64,000 nucleotides of DNA from an endosymbiont of Lamellibrachia barhami (lineage in GTDB: Bacteria > Pseudomonadota > Gammaproteobacteria > Chromatiales > Chromatiaceae), in contig NZ_JAAVSH020000001.1 in NCBI RefSeq assembly GCF_011947365.2, positions 2,943,423 through 3,007,422 on the forward strand, read 5' to 3'. Both the position numbers and the translations under genes were made by a program. The notes under the pieces were generated by a model. The model had not been told where the DNA came from. It was given only the letters and a program-made list of their open reading frames with translations, and made no database searches. Below are positions 8,592-18,479 of the stretch, in pieces (positions within the stretch are counted from its first letter, which is position 1; the number at the start of each line of letters is the position of its first letter).

Positions 8592-9584
8592 TCATGTGAT
8601 GCCAAGCACCTTTTGGTAATTACTATAGATTGCGCTGCCTACCGGGAAATACTCAAACAAAGCTTCAATGTAGCGGTCGAAGGGGTTCTGCGTAGCATTG
8701 ATTCTGAGTCTTGTGGAAATGTCCAGATCGTAGGTATTGAAGACGATTGGAAAAGGCACTGGAAAGTCTGTGCCAAAAAGAATCTTTTCATGTGCCTCTG
8801 TTTGCTGCGACAGGTGCCTGAGGGCTCTGGCCTTGAATGGCGTCAAAATGGCAGATATGTCGGCATAGAGATTGTCGTGACTGGTCAGCTTGTCCAGTAG
8901 TGTGTAGTAGTCCTGGTCAAAGAAATCAGGGTTCCTTGAAAGGTTTCGCCAGAATCTCAATTTATAATTTGGCCGTCCCAACCCCATATGCGCGGCGATG
9001 ACCGTCACACCGGCTTTCAACGGTAGCTCAATCATGTTGATCCGCTCATAGTCAGGGTCAGACTGAACAGTGTATTCGCAGCCGATGTGTATGATCAGCG
9101 GGATATCTTTTGATTTAAGCTTTTCGTAGTAGGGAAGAAAGCGTTCGTTATTGAGGTCGATTCCCCAGTAGTTCTGTAGAAACTTTGCGCCTTTGCAGCC
9201 TCGTTCGACATACTCGTCGATAAGATCCAATGCATTCGGACGATCAGGATTAACCGATAGGAAAGGGATGAAGCTATCCGGGTATTGCGCAGTTGCAGTG
9301 AGCACATCTTCAGTTGAGGCGCAGACTGTCTTGTCACGATGAATATCGTGGCCTTTTTTATCGACCCGGCTGTCGACGCCAAAAAGACAGGTTTTTTCAA
9401 GGTGCTGTGATTCACTGATAGCGTGTGCCATCGACTCCAAATAAACTGAATAGGGATTTGCTTTCAGACGTTTGGCTTCGACGCCTAACTTTTTTGCGAA
9501 AAATTGGACGATAAATCGATCAATTGGGCGATCAAAGCGAACGCTTGGATTGAGAAGATGAGTATGGATATCGACGGTTTTCAT
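8592..9584 (-). CDS. Amidohydrolase-family metal-dependent hydrolase
   Basis: This 330-residue TIM-barrel hydrolase has the metal-ligand series of amidohydrolase_2 proteins: DIHTHLL at residues 4-10, HIGCEYT near residue 178, AAHMGLG near residue 206 and GTDFPVPFP near residue 280. GAKFLQNYWG marks the strand that often holds the Lys or acid. Relatives include ACMSD-like decarboxylases and TatD-like hydrolases, but the reaction cannot be assigned. It is a single gene, divergent from purL and separated from it by a 370-bp spacer filled with repeats. Confidence 0.8.
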   Translation of the reverse strand: MKTVDIHTHLLNPSVRFDRPIDRFIVQFFAKKLGVEAKRLKANPYSVYLESMAHAISESQHLEKTCLFGVDSRVDKKGHDIHRDKTVCASTEDVLTATAQYPDSFIPFLSVNPDRPNALDLIDEYVERGCKGAKFLQNYWGIDLNNERFLPYYEKLKSKDIPLIIHIGCEYTVQSDPDYERINMIELPLKAGVTVIAAHMGLGRPNYKLRFWRNLSRNPDFFDQDYYTLLDKLTSHDNLYADISAILTPFKARALRHLSQQTEAHEKILFGTDFPVPFPIVFNTYDLDISTRLRINATQNPFDRYIEALFEYFPVGSAIYSNYQKVLGIT

Positions 9585-9702
9585 TATCGGGAAATAATGC
9601 GCCGGAAGGCTGTTTTAGTCCAGAAACATAAAGCAACAGGAGCCAGGTGCTGGGCACGACCGGTGTCGTAACCCTTGCAGATGGCAGCGAGCTGGTCTTT
9701 GA

Positions 9703-9738
9703 TGGGATCGAACGGATCGAACGGATCGAACGGATCGA
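9703..9738. repeat. Four tandem copies of a 9-bp unit
   Basis: Four head-to-tail copies of ATCGAACGG (last copy incomplete) lie in the amidohydrolase-purL spacer. They are followed by imperfect AAAGGTGAAAGGCGAAA-type repeats to about 9786. No open reading frame with protein-like composition covers them. Confidence 0.8.
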
Positions 9739-9788
9739 GTGGTGAAAAAAGGTGACAGGCGAAAGGCAAAAGGTGAAAGGCGAAAAAC

Positions 9789-9864
9789 GTAGGCCGGTTC
9801 AAGCGTAGCGGAACCGGCAGCCGGAGGCACAGATGCCTGATCCGCTACGCTTGATCAGGCCTAC
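9789..9864. repeat. Pair of inverted REP-like palindromes
   Basis: Two 31-bp palindromes face each other. At 9789-9819 the stem is GCCGGTTC/GAACCGGC; at 9834-9864 (reverse orientation) it is GCCTGATC/GATCAGGC. Both share the loop AAGCGTAGCG and the flank GTAGG. The stem changes are compensatory. The same element recurs at 29718, 40849, 40906 and 40967. The 9585-9954 spacer holds nothing else that I can support except the purL leader. Confidence 0.85.
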
Positions 9865-9954
9865 ACAGCTGGAACCTGAAACCTCTACTCTGCCACCTGT
9901 CCCTTTTTCGAGTATCATTGTCTCTTCTCCCAACAAGCAGGAAAAGGCCCGACG

Positions 9955-12900
9955 ATGCTCATTCTCCGTGGTGCACCCGCGCTCTCCGAATCTCGTCTGA
10001 AAAAACTGACTCAGCGGCTGGAAAACAGCCTTGGCAAGCCTCTCTCCGTGTATGCGGAATACATGCATTTTGCTGAGGTGGATCAGTCGCTTGCAGAGGA
10101 TGAGCAGGGGGTTCTCGAACGTGTCCTGCGCTATGGTCCCCATTTGACGGAACACGATTCTGAAGGGAGTCTGTTGCTGGTGGTGCCGCGCCCCGGCACA
10201 CTCTCCCCATGGTCGACCAAAGCGACGGATATCGCGCACCACTGTGGATTGGAGAAGGTTGCCCGGATCGAGCGCGGTATCGCCTACTATCTGGGGGCCG
10301 GGGAGAACACCCTTGGCGATGATGAACTCAACACGGTGATGCCTCTACTGCATGACCGTATGACCGAGGTGGTGCTGCTGGAGATGGGGGATGCAGATTG
10401 CCTTTTCAACCACGCAGAGCCCAAACCTTTCATCAGTGTCGATGTGATCGGGGGTGGTTGTCCGGCACTGGAGCAGGCCAACGTGGAACTTGGGTTGGCG
10501 TTGTCGGATGATGAGATCGACTATCTGGTGGAGAGTTTTCAGGGCTTGGGTCGCAATCCCACCGATGTTGAGCTGATGATGTTTGCCCAGGCCAACTCCG
10601 AGCATTGTCGTCACAAGATCTTCAATGCCGACTGGATCATCGACGGCAAACCGCAGGCTCTTTCGCTGTTCAAGATGATCCGCAATACCACAGAGAAAGC
10701 GCCGGAAGATATTCTCTCTGCTTACAAGGACAACGCGGCAGTGATCAGCGGCCCGAGGGCCGAACGCTTCATTCCTGATGCCGAGAGTCATGTTTACGGC
10801 TTCGGCGAAGAGGATATTCATATCCTCATGAAGGTGGAGACCCACAACCACCCCACTGCGATCTCGCCGGATCCGGGTGCAGCGACAGGATCGGGCGGAG
10901 AGATCCGCGACGAGGGGGCTACCGGCAAGGGTTCCAAACCCAAGGCCGGACTCTGTGGTTTCTCGGTTTCCAATCTGCGAATCCCTGGCGCCGGGCAGCC
11001 TTGGGAGACTGACCACGGCAAGCCGGCTCGCATCGTCTCCGCGCTCGATATTATGCTGGAAGGCCCCATCGGTGCGGCCTCTTTCAATAATGAGTTTGGC
11101 CGCCCCAATATCTGCGGCTATTTCAGAACCTTCGAGGAGTGGGTGTCGGGACCGGATGGCGATGAGTTACGGGGCTACCATAAACCGATCATGCTGGCTG
11201 GCGGATTGGGAAATATTCGTGGCGAGCATATTGAAAAGACCACCTTTCCCGGTGGCTCCCCACTGGTGGTGCTGGGTGGGCCGGCGATGTTGATCGGCTT
11301 GGGTGGTGGCGCCGCTTCATCCATGGCCAGCGGCACCTCGGCAGAAGATCTGGATTTCGCCTCAGTGCAGCGCTCCAATCCTGAGATGGAGCGCCGTTGT
11401 CAGGAGGTGATCGATGCCTGTTGGTCCAGAGGCAGCGATAATCCCATCCTCTTTATCCATGACGTAGGGGCGGGTGGTCTCTCCAATGCATTGCCGGAAC
11501 TGGTCCATGATGCCGGGCGGGGTGGCAGGTTCGAGTTGCGCACTGTACCCAACGATGATCCCGGCATGTCTCCCATGGAAATTTGGTGTAACGAGTCCCA
11601 GGAACGTTATGTGATGGCGGTGGATGTCGACCGCCTCGATGAGTTCAAGGCGATCTGCGAGCGGGAGCGCTGTCCCTATGCCGTGGTGGGCGAGGCGATC
11701 GATGAGGAACACCTGATCCTGGGCGATGCTCACTTCGATAACAACCCTATCGATATTCCCATGCCTTTGTTGTTCGGGAAAGCGCCGCGCATGCTGCGGG
11801 ATGTGCATCATCGCACTTTCCACAAGCCGGAGCTTGACTTCAGTGATGTCGACCTGAAAGAGGCGGCCCTGCGGGTGCTGTCCCTGCCGGCAGTCGCAAA
11901 CAAGACCTTTCTCATATCCATCGGGGATCGCACGATCACCGGTATGGTGACGCGGGATCAGATGGTGGGTCCCTGGCAGGCGCCGGTTGCCGATCTGGCG
12001 GTGACGGCTTCAGGTCTCATGGGGCATACCGGCGAGGCGATGGCGCTGGGTGAGCGAACCCCCATCGCGTTGATCGACGCTCCCGCTTCCGGGCGCATGG
12101 CCGTCGGCGAGGCGATCACCAATATCGCCGCTGCCTCCATCGATAAAATCAGCGATATCAAACTCTCCGCTAACTGGATGGCCCCTGCCGGCCATGTTGG
12201 CGAGGATGCCAAACTTTATGCGACGGTGAAGGCGGTGGGTATGGCGCTCTGTCCCGCACTGGGTATCGCGGTGCCGGTGGGCAAGGACTCCATGTCGATG
12301 AAGACGGTCTGGGATGAGGGGGGAGAGAGGCGTGAGGTTACCGCGCCGCTCTCTCTGATTATCACTGCCTTCTCACCGGTCAACGATGTGCGGCGCACCC
12401 TGACACCCCAGTTGCGCACGGACTTGGGCGACAGCGATCTGATTCTGATTGATCTGGGCAAGGGCATGAACCGTTTGGGGGCATCTGCCCTGGCGCAAGT
12501 CTATAAGCAGATAGGACATCGTGGCGCGGATCTCAATGATCCCAATGCACTGAAACGCTTCTTTTTGCAGATTCAGGAGTTGAATCGGGACGGCCTGCTG
12601 TTGGCTTATCATGACCGTTCCGATGGTGGGCTGTTCGCTACCCTGAGTGAAATGGCCTTTGCCGGGCGCTGCGGTATCAGCATCGAGTTGAATGATCTGG
12701 GCGATGATGATTTCGCCATCCTCTTCAGCGAGGAGCTGGGGGCTGTGATTCAGGTTCGGCATAATGATACGGATGATGTCCTGAAGCGGCTGCATGATGC
12801 GGGTCTGGGGCATCACAGTCACGTCATCGGTAGCATCAACGAGTCAGATCGTATTGTATTTCGGCGTAACAGCAAGCCGATGCTGGAGGGGGCTCGAAAA

Positions 12901-13842
12901 GAGTTTCAGCAGGCTTGGTCTGAGACCACCCGGCAGATGCAGACATTACGTGACAATCCAGAGTGCGCCCAAGAGGAGTTCGAGCGGATTTCTGCGGATG
13001 ACCCCGGTATGCAGGTGCAACTCTCATTCGATATGAAAGAGGATGTGGCGGCGCCCATGATCGCCACCGGTGTTCGTCCACCAATGGCGATCCTCCGCGA
13101 GCAGGGAGTCAATGGTCAGCTGGAGATGGCGGCCGCTTTCCATCGTACCGGTTTTGAGTGTGTGGACGTGCATATGTCCGATGTCATCGAAGGGCGTGTA
13201 TCACTGGAGCAGTTCAAGGGGCTGGTGGCCTGTGGCGGTTTCTCATACGGCGATGTGTTGGGTGCAGGTGAGGGTTGGGCCAAGTCGATCCTGTTCAACG
13301 GACGTGCCAGAGAGCAGTTTCAGACCTTTTTCAACCGGGAGGATACCTTTACGCTGGGCGTCTGCAACGGCTGTCAAATGCTCTCCAATCTGCATGAACT
13401 GATCCCTGGTGCAACGCATTGGCCCCACTTTGTGCGTAACCGCTCCGAGCAGTTTGAGGCCCGTTTTGTCACAGTGGAGGTCGTGGATTCTCCATCCATC
13501 ATGCTGCAGGGCATGAGTGGTTCCCGATTGCCGATTGCGGTGGCGCATGGTGAAGGCAGGGCTGAGTTTCGTGATGCGGGACATCTGTCAAAGGCAGGTG
13601 AACTGATGACAATCCGTTATGTTGAAAACAGTGGCGAAGTGGCAACCGCCTATCCGGCAAACCCCAATGGCTCACCGGAGGGCATGGGCGGGTTGACCAC
13701 GACCGATGGCAGGGTCACGATCATGATGCCGCATCCCGAGCGGGTAGTCCGTACAGTGCAACACTCCTGGCATCCGGATGGCTGGGGTGAAGATGCGCCT
13801 TGGTTGCGCCTTTTTAGAAACGCCCGCGCCTGGGTGGGATAG
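9955..13842 (+). CDS. purL: Phosphoribosylformylglycinamidine synthase
   Basis: PurL performs the ATP- and glutamine-dependent conversion of FGAR to FGAM, the fourth step of purine synthesis. At 1295 residues this is the large single-chain form. The N-terminal PurS-like region is followed by the FGAM synthase core ([18 protein letters not shown] near residues 209-226; [12 protein letters not shown] near residue 297). The C-terminal class I glutamine amidotransferase domain has the nucleophile GVCNGCQM at Cys1137 and MPHPERVVR with His1260 and Glu1262. This numbering nearly matches E. coli PurL. It is a single transcription unit with full-length, unbroken frame, in contrast to the frameshifted genes elsewhere in the window. 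Confidence 0.98.
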   Translation: MLILRGAPALSESRLKKLTQRLENSLGKPLSVYAEYMHFAEVDQSLAEDEQGVLERVLRYGPHLTEHDSEGSLLLVVPRPGTLSPWSTKATDIAHHCGLEKVARIERGIAYYLGAGENTLGDDELNTVMPLLHDRMTEVVLLEMGDADCLFNHAEPKPFISVDVIGGGCPALEQANVELGLALSDDEIDYLVESFQGLGRNPTDVELMMFAQANSEHCRHKIFNADWIIDGKPQALSLFKMIRNTTEKAPEDILSAYKDNAAVISGPRAERFIPDAESHVYGFGEEDIHILMKVETHNHPTAISPDPGAATGSGGEIRDEGATGKGSKPKAGLCGFSVSNLRIPGAGQPWETDHGKPARIVSALDIMLEGPIGAASFNNEFGRPNICGYFRTFEEWVSGPDGDELRGYHKPIMLAGGLGNIRGEHIEKTTFPGGSPLVVLGGPAMLIGLGGGAASSMASGTSAEDLDFASVQRSNPEMERRCQEVIDACWSRGSDNPILFIHDVGAGGLSNALPELVHDAGRGGRFELRTVPNDDPGMSPMEIWCNESQERYVMAVDVDRLDEFKAICERERCPYAVVGEAIDEEHLILGDAHFDNNPIDIPMPLLFGKAPRMLRDVHHRTFHKPELDFSDVDLKEAALRVLSLPAVANKTFLISIGDRTITGMVTRDQMVGPWQAPVADLAVTASGLMGHTGEAMALGERTPIALIDAPASGRMAVGEAITNIAAASIDKISDIKLSANWMAPAGHVGEDAKLYATVKAVGMALCPALGIAVPVGKDSMSMKTVWDEGGERREVTAPLSLIITAFSPVNDVRRTLTPQLRTDLGDSDLILIDLGKGMNRLGASALAQVYKQIGHRGADLNDPNALKRFFLQIQELNRDGLLLAYHDRSDGGLFATLSEMAFAGRCGISIELNDLGDDDFAILFSEELGAVIQVRHNDTDDVLKRLHDAGLGHHSHVIGSINESDRIVFRRNSKPMLEGARKEFQQAWSETTRQMQTLRDNPECAQEEFERISADDPGMQVQLSFDMKEDVAAPMIATGVRPPMAILREQGVNGQLEMAAAFHRTGFECVDVHMSDVIEGRVSLEQFKGLVACGGFSYGDVLGAGEGWAKSILFNGRAREQFQTFFNREDTFTLGVCNGCQMLSNLHELIPGATHWPHFVRNRSEQFEARFVTVEVVDSPSIMLQGMSGSRLPIAVAHGEGRAEFRDAGHLSKAGELMTIRYVENSGEVATAYPANPNGSPEGMGGLTTTDGRVTIMMPHPERVVRTVQHSWHPDGWGEDAPWLRLFRNARAWVG

Positions 13843-13847
13843 ATAGA

Positions 13848-14025
13848 AAAACGTAGGTTGGGTTAGATGCGTAATAACACCCTACTTTCCGTTTATCGAC
13901 TATGTCAGCGCGCATCGTAACCCAACGGTTGAGTTAGAAGATTGCGGAAATGTTGGGTTACGGTGCACACCTGCCTTTAGTGGACATAATTGATCTTATC
14001 GGCGATGTGCACCTAACCTACAAGG
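13848..14025. repeat. Nested inverted-repeat element (MITE-like)
   Basis: The outer ends GTAGGTTGGGTTAG (13850) and CACCTAACCTAC (about 14009-14021) are imperfectly complementary. Inside lie a second inverted pair, CGTAACCCAAC and GTTGGGTTACG, and related copies of the same word. There is no coding frame. It resembles the short non-autonomous palindromic elements scattered in many gammaproteobacterial genomes. Just beyond it, CCCCGC/GCGGGG at 14040-14059 could be a weak terminator for the lipoprotein gene. Confidence 0.6.
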
Positions 14026-14087
14026 TAGCTGGTTGAATTCCCCGCAGCTTGTGGCGGGGTGGTTTATCGTTCCAGAAACAACTGGTA

Positions 14088-14483
14088 TCAGAGCGTACTC
14101 AACTGCGCCTTGATTGCCCGGTCGAGGTTCTGGATCCAGCCATTGTAGTTGCTGTGGATCTTTTCGCCGTCGTACTTGAGGTTGTCGCTGTTTTTGTACT
14201 TGATGCTGTAGGTCTGGGCATCATACGGAATATCGACCTGCGCCATGTGGGAGCGAAGATGAATGGTGCCTTCAACCAGGCCTGAACCCTTATCATTCAT
14301 GTTCCAGCCGAGCGTGGCGCCAGCACGGATGATGGCCTTGCGGACATCGTCCATGGTGACCCCATCCTTGTTGGCGACAACGGATGCGTCCTCGACGTTG
14401 TAGACCATTGCCTGATGCGGGCATCCCGCCAGGAATAGTGTGACCATACTGACGATCAGAACGCCCAATAATTTCTGCTTCAT
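14088..14483 (-). CDS. Small lipoprotein of unknown function
   Basis: The product has 131 or 132 residues (two adjacent ATG codons, 14486 and 14483). A lipoprotein signal ends in the lipobox FLAGC at about residue 21, so the mature protein starts at Cys and is anchored to a membrane. The mature part (DASVVANKDGVTMDDVRKAI; IIRAGATLGWNMND; then a beta-rich SYSIKYKNSDNLKYD-like section) has no motif I recognise. CTCCTTAAG on the plus strand corresponds to a CTTAAGGAG binding site before the start. It lies just downstream of the APE-like operon's glycosyltransferase gene's upstream side, about 60 bp from it and on the same strand, so co-transcription is possible. Confidence 0.7.
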   Translation of the reverse strand: MKQKLLGVLIVSMVTLFLAGCPHQAMVYNVEDASVVANKDGVTMDDVRKAIIRAGATLGWNMNDKGSGLVEGTIHLRSHMAQVDIPYDAQTYSIKYKNSDNLKYDGEKIHSNYNGWIQNLDRAIKAQLSTL

Positions 14484-14544
14484 CACTAACTCTCCTTAAG
14501 TTGATAAAGGCTTATACATAACCTGCAGTTGAAAGTTTACTCGC

Positions 14545-15306
14545 TTATTTCTCATGAGGAAACCTGTCGGGTTCGTTATTCTCTCTGAATAAAACCCGAT
14601 AGAGTCCCATGGGATACATGCCGCTGGCGATGAGTTTTCCCGCCACCATCAGGACGATACGGGTAATATCCGCCACTGGGCGAAAGTGGCTAGCCCGCGC
14701 CTGTTGTGGATAGCGGGACTCGACGGGAACCGTGCTGAATCCAAAACCCTTTTTTGCCGCTTCGATCAGGTACTCGCTCTCAAAAACGAACCCCCGTTCT
14801 CTGCTGTGTGAAACGAACACTGTCTGAATCGCATCGGCAGGATAGAGTCGGAGCCCTGATTGGCTGTCGTGGATACGGCAGCCCGCAGCCCAGGATATCC
14901 AGAAGTCGGCAAAGTTATTGGCGCGGCGCCGTGCATTGGGGGCCTGTTCACGATTTTGCAGGCGTGCGCCTATGATCAGGTGTTGCGGATTGGCCTCCCA
15001 GCTTGCATAGAGTTTGGGAATATCCTCTGGCACATGCTGGCCGTCGCCATCGAGGGTGATCACACATTTGGCGCCCTGTTTCACCGCTGCCTGCAAACCA
15101 TCGTGCAGACTGGCTGCCTTACCTCTGTTTTCCTGATGTCTGATCAGTGTCAGCGGCAGATCGGCAAGCTGCTCAGATGTGCCGTCACTGGAACCGTCAT
15201 CCACCACGATGAGTTGGGATGTATGCTGCAAGACGCGTTTCGCCAGATCACGAATGGTGGCCGCCTCATTGTAGGCGGGTATGACCACTGTTACTGGAAT
15301 CGACAT
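14545..15306 (-). CDS. Family 2 glycosyltransferase of the APE-like cluster
   Basis: This 253-residue GT-A enzyme has the nucleotide-sugar site VVIPAYNEAATIRDLAKRV, VVDDGSSDGT and the metal-binding DGDGQH (the DXD equivalent, near residue 85), and a GFVFESEYLIEAAKKG acceptor segment. It resembles dolichol-phosphate mannosyltransferase-like GT2 proteins and lacks membrane spans. In E. coli-type aryl polyene clusters a GT2 domain is fused to an acyltransferase (ApeJ). Here the two functions are separate genes. It is the last gene of the minus-strand operon and follows the KR gene after 12 bp. Confidence 0.85.
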   Translation of the reverse strand: MSIPVTVVIPAYNEAATIRDLAKRVLQHTSQLIVVDDGSSDGTSEQLADLPLTLIRHQENRGKAASLHDGLQAAVKQGAKCVITLDGDGQHVPEDIPKLYASWEANPQHLIIGARLQNREQAPNARRRANNFADFWISWAAGCRIHDSQSGLRLYPADAIQTVFVSHSRERGFVFESEYLIEAAKKGFGFSTVPVESRYPQQARASHFRPVADITRIVLMVAGKLIASGMYPMGLYRVLFRENNEPDRFPHEK

Positions 15307-15318
15307 CTTGTCCCTGAC

Positions 15319-16038
15319 TCAGGCCATTGCGCCGTTGATGGAGATGATCTGCCCTGAGATATAGGCGGCGCTTTCAGAGGCGAGGAAAGAGACCAGATCC
15401 GCCACCTCTTCAGGTCTGCCCGCACGTTTCATCGGCACCAACCGGTTGATGACTTCCGGTGTAAAGTGCTCTCCAAGCATCGGGGATTCGATAACGCCTG
15501 GGGCAACCACATTCACGGTTATGCCACGGGAGGCCAGTTCAATGGCCAGGGACTTGCTGGCGCCGTGCAGTCCTGCCTTGGCTGCAGCGTAGTTGGTCTG
15601 TCCCCGGTTCCCCATGATGCCTGCCACGGATGAGAGTGAGATGATACGTCCCCAGCGAGTGGACATCATCGGTAGCAGCAGGGGTTGGGTGACGTTGAAA
15701 AAACCGTTCAGTGAAACGTCGATGACATTCTGCCATTGATTTGCTTCCATGCCTGCCATCGGCATGTCATCGTGGATGCCGGCATTGTTGACCAGAACCT
15801 GCACCGGTCCCCCGTGTAGCAGGTGTTCGATGGCCTCCTTGCAGTGTCTGTTGTCCCGCACATCAAAACAGACCGCTTCGGCAAATCCCCCCTGGTTGTT
15901 GATCTCCTCAGCCAGTTGCCGGGCCCGCTCCGGTTTGCTGTTGGCATGGATCAGTACAAACAGGCCATCGGCAGCAAGTTTTCTGCAGATTGTGCCGCCG
16001 ATGGCGCCACTCCCTCCTGTTACCAGTGCGCGTTTCAA
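15319..16038 (-). CDS. 3-ketoacyl-ACP reductase, FabG/ApeQ-like
   Basis: This 239-residue short-chain dehydrogenase has the cofactor motif GGSGAIGGTI at the N-terminus, NNAGIH in the centre, catalytic Ser in SLSSVAG and the YAAAKAG Tyr-Lys pair. It belongs with FabG-type ketoreductases, which reduce beta-ketoacyl-ACP. In aryl polyene assembly ApeQ performs this step in each elongation cycle. Its start overlaps the end of the dehydratase gene by 4 nt. Function in polyene rather than primary fatty acid synthesis is inferred from context. Confidence 0.88.
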   Translation of the reverse strand: MKRALVTGGSGAIGGTICRKLAADGLFVLIHANSKPERARQLAEEINNQGGFAEAVCFDVRDNRHCKEAIEHLLHGGPVQVLVNNAGIHDDMPMAGMEANQWQNVIDVSLNGFFNVTQPLLLPMMSTRWGRIISLSSVAGIMGNRGQTNYAAAKAGLHGASKSLAIELASRGITVNVVAPGVIESPMLGEHFTPEVINRLVPMKRAGRPEEVADLVSFLASESAAYISGQIISINGAMA

Positions 16039-16481
16039 TATTCTATCCCTCTGTTCTGATAGATTACCGTGGCCCGTCCTTTCAACAAGGATTCTGAGTT
16101 GGCCTCCATATGGAAATCATAGATGGCGCCACCCTCATCAGCAGCCAGTTTGTGAGCGGAAATAACCAGTTTTCCTTGCAGATTATGCAGCCATTCTGTT
16201 TTAAGTTCGAGATCCCGCAGTGCGGCAAGAAAACCCATGCGGGGCGAGTCGTCATCTGCAAGCAGACTGCCGTGAACTGCCATGGCTTGTGCGGCGTACT
16301 CGACGCCGCTGATTGTGGGCAATCCCTCAGGGTTGCGTAGTGGGTTTGAAGGCTCTCTGTGGTTGATTGCGATGCATTGGATGCTGTCGTTATCCCAGTG
16401 CTCCACGCTGTCGAGCAGGCACATGCTGCCTGAGTGGGGAAGCCGCTCGCAGATCTGCCGTCTATTCAACATGGTTTGCAC
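16035..16481 (-). CDS. 3-hydroxyacyl-ACP dehydratase, FabZ/ApeP-like
   Basis: The 148-residue hotdog protein has the N-terminal LPHSGSMCLLDSV element with the FabZ-type active-site His, and a central helix ISGVEYAAQAMAVHG that carries the expected acidic residue (Glu). Such enzymes remove water from beta-hydroxyacyl-ACP. A second, shorter hotdog protein is encoded at 21694-21987. In characterised APE systems two dehydratases (ApeI and ApeP) act together, so this is the ApeP-like partner. It overlaps the chain-length-factor gene by 16 nt. Confidence 0.82.
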   Translation of the reverse strand: MQTMLNRRQICERLPHSGSMCLLDSVEHWDNDSIQCIAINHREPSNPLRNPEGLPTISGVEYAAQAMAVHGSLLADDDSPRMGFLAALRDLELKTEWLHNLQGKLVISAHKLAADEGGAIYDFHMEANSESLLKGRATVIYQNRGIEY

Positions 16482-17266
16482 TTCAATTGCAGTTGGCAGT
16501 CGGGCAGATAATCAAAAGTGAGGGTTTCTTCATCAGTCGGGAAGGACAGCTGTTGTAATAACGGCAGGGCGCGGGCTGCAGGGTTGCCGACACGCAGCTG
16601 CTCCAATTCGGCATCAGCCATGCGGGAAGCCGGAGCAGGGATGGCGTTAATTTCCAGTGTGCAGTGCAGCTGGGTCTGCCTGGTGGCGGAGGGCGTCACT
16701 ACCATCGAAGTGGCAAATGGAGCGGAGAGCGGGCGGGTTGCATCCATTGGTGCTTCGAATGGCAGATCATAGGCGACTAGCAGAAGTGAGCGTGATTCGG
16801 CCCGGCATTGAACGGCTGCCGACAAAAGACCCGCAGCGAAACTGGCATCGCCGGCCGCCAGGCTGCTGGTGCTCTCCAGTGAATCGATGGCGATACTCCA
16901 ATAGCCGGCGGGGGCATTGTGAACCGAGTTGTGGAATTGGATAGGCGAGACCATCGGTTGCGGATCCGCCAATGCAGAGCAGAGCCGATCGACGATCTCC
17001 GGATCACCAATGGAGGAGGCGAAGATCGAGGCCAGTTCCGTTGGGGCGATCTCTGTCGTTCCCAGTGATTCCTGGGCGGCCTGGATGGCCAGCAGGGTAC
17101 TTATACTGCCTCTGCGTTGGGCGGTTGGCGGCAGTATTTGTGGTACATAATCGGGCAGGGGGGTCTGTCGATAGGCAGTCTCTTGCGCCAGCACAGGCTT
17201 GGCGTTTGCCCAGCCATCCAGTCCAGGGGCTGCAACGGCAGGTGCCTCCAGATAGAAGCTCAACAT
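16466..17266 (-). CDS. Ketosynthase-like chain-length factor (ApeC-like)
   Basis: This 266-residue protein has a degenerate ketosynthase fold. The position of the nucleophilic Cys reads STSSLAAGDASFAAGLL, with no Cys, and the C-terminal catalytic His motifs of true KS enzymes are absent. This is the hallmark of the KS chain-length factor that pairs with a genuine KS (ApeO with ApeC) and shapes the elongation cavity. It overlaps the KS gene by 7 nt, as expected for a heterodimer partner. The APE assignment is from context. Confidence 0.82.
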   Translation of the reverse strand: MLSFYLEAPAVAAPGLDGWANAKPVLAQETAYRQTPLPDYVPQILPPTAQRRGSISTLLAIQAAQESLGTTEIAPTELASIFASSIGDPEIVDRLCSALADPQPMVSPIQFHNSVHNAPAGYWSIAIDSLESTSSLAAGDASFAAGLLSAAVQCRAESRSLLLVAYDLPFEAPMDATRPLSAPFATSMVVTPSATRQTQLHCTLEINAIPAPASRMADAELEQLRVGNPAARALPLLQQLSFPTDEETLTFDYLPDCQLQLKCKPC

Positions 17267-18450
17267 GAGGTTCGTCCAAAGAGAAGACTGCAGTTACTGC
17301 CGCCAAAGCCGAAGGAGTTACTCAATACCCGGGTTACCGACTGTTTTACAGTAGCGCGCTGTACATTGAGCCCAAGCGTTGGGTCCGGTGATTGGGTGTT
17401 GAGGGTGCCGGGTATGAAGCCTGCTTCAATCGCCAGACAGGCGATGATCGATTCGGTGATTCCCGCCGCACCAAGCGTGTGTCCGGTCCAGCCTTTGGTG
17501 GAACTGCATGGGGTTGATGACGGAAAGAGCCGATTGATCGAGTTGGCCTCAGCCCGGTCATTGCTGGGTGTTGCGGTGCCATGCAGATTGATATAGTCGA
17601 TCTCATCAACCGTCAGATCTGCCCGGTTCAGGGCTTGCTCCATGGCGAGTCTGGCGCCGGCGCCATCCGGTCTTGGGGTGGAGATATGGTAGGCGTCGCT
17701 GCTTTCACCATAGCCGAGCAGTGCGACGCCTGAGTGGGTCGTGCTGTTTTTTTCCAGAATCATAAAACCTGCTGCCTCACCGATGGAGATCCCGTCGCGC
17801 TTCTGGTCGAAGGGGCGGCAGGGTTGCCTGGAGACCAGTTCCAGCGAGTTGAATCCGAAAAGTGTAGTGAGACAAAGCGTGTCGACACCGCCGACGATGG
17901 CGGCATCACTGAGTCCGGTGGAGATAAACCGGTGGGCGTCACAGAAGACCTTGGCACTGGATGAACAAGCGGTGGAGATTGAGAATGCAGGGCCTTTCAG
18001 ACCCAGCTTCTGCCGCACAAATTGGGTTGCCGAGAAGAGATCGTGGCTGCCTTTGAAGTGATATCCAGCAGGCCAGCGTCCACGCTTGCGCAGCTCCAGG
18101 TAGGCCTGCTCAGTGCTGAGGATACCTGAGGTGCTGGTGCCGAGAAAAAGCCCGATGCGGGTTGGATCGACGCGGGATTTGAGGGACTCGACCGCAGTAA
18201 GAAAGCCGTCCTGCCGGAGCGCCATCAGGGCCAGACGGTTGTTGCGGCACTCGAACTGCCGCTCGCCCTCATCCAATGGCTGGTTTTCCAGATCAGCCAC
18301 GCGCCCGATCCAGGTGTCGAGAGGGGCGTGGCCGAAGTCGTTGGGCTGGAGTCCCCCTTTGCCTTCGAGCAGTGCGCTTTGCAGTGCCTCTTTTCCATCT
18401 CCAGCGGCACTGACGGTGGTGTATGCAGTTATCTGGAGTGGGTCCATCAA
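17260..18450 (-). CDS. 3-ketoacyl-ACP synthase, ApeO-like
   Basis: The 396-residue condensing enzyme is complete. Cys nucleophile STACSSSAKVF lies near residue 162, the two catalytic His motifs are NLHGTATPSNDRAE and GWTGHTLGAAG, and the C-terminal glycine-rich SFGFGGSNC loop is present. It performs decarboxylative condensation with malonyl-ACP. Its neighbour encodes the Cys-less partner. The neighbouring KR and dehydratase complete one cycle of polyene growth. The gene starts about 30 bp after the exporter stop and is therefore likely in the same operon. Confidence 0.9.
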   Translation of the reverse strand: MMDPLQITAYTTVSAAGDGKEALQSALLEGKGGLQPNDFGHAPLDTWIGRVADLENQPLDEGERQFECRNNRLALMALRQDGFLTAVESLKSRVDPTRIGLFLGTSTSGILSTEQAYLELRKRGRWPAGYHFKGSHDLFSATQFVRQKLGLKGPAFSISTACSSSAKVFCDAHRFISTGLSDAAIVGGVDTLCLTTLFGFNSLELVSRQPCRPFDQKRDGISIGEAAGFMILEKNSTTHSGVALLGYGESSDAYHISTPRPDGAGARLAMEQALNRADLTVDEIDYINLHGTATPSNDRAEANSINRLFPSSTPCSSTKGWTGHTLGAAGITESIIACLAIEAGFIPGTLNTQSPDPTLGLNVQRATVKQSVTRVLSNSFGFGGSNCSLLFGRTSC

Positions 18451-18479
18451 CGATTCAAATGGCGCTTATTGGCATTGGG

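Noticed and set aside
9703-9738. Nine-bp repeats as a CRISPR array
   Set aside because: Units are contiguous without spacers, too short, and no cas genes are in the window.
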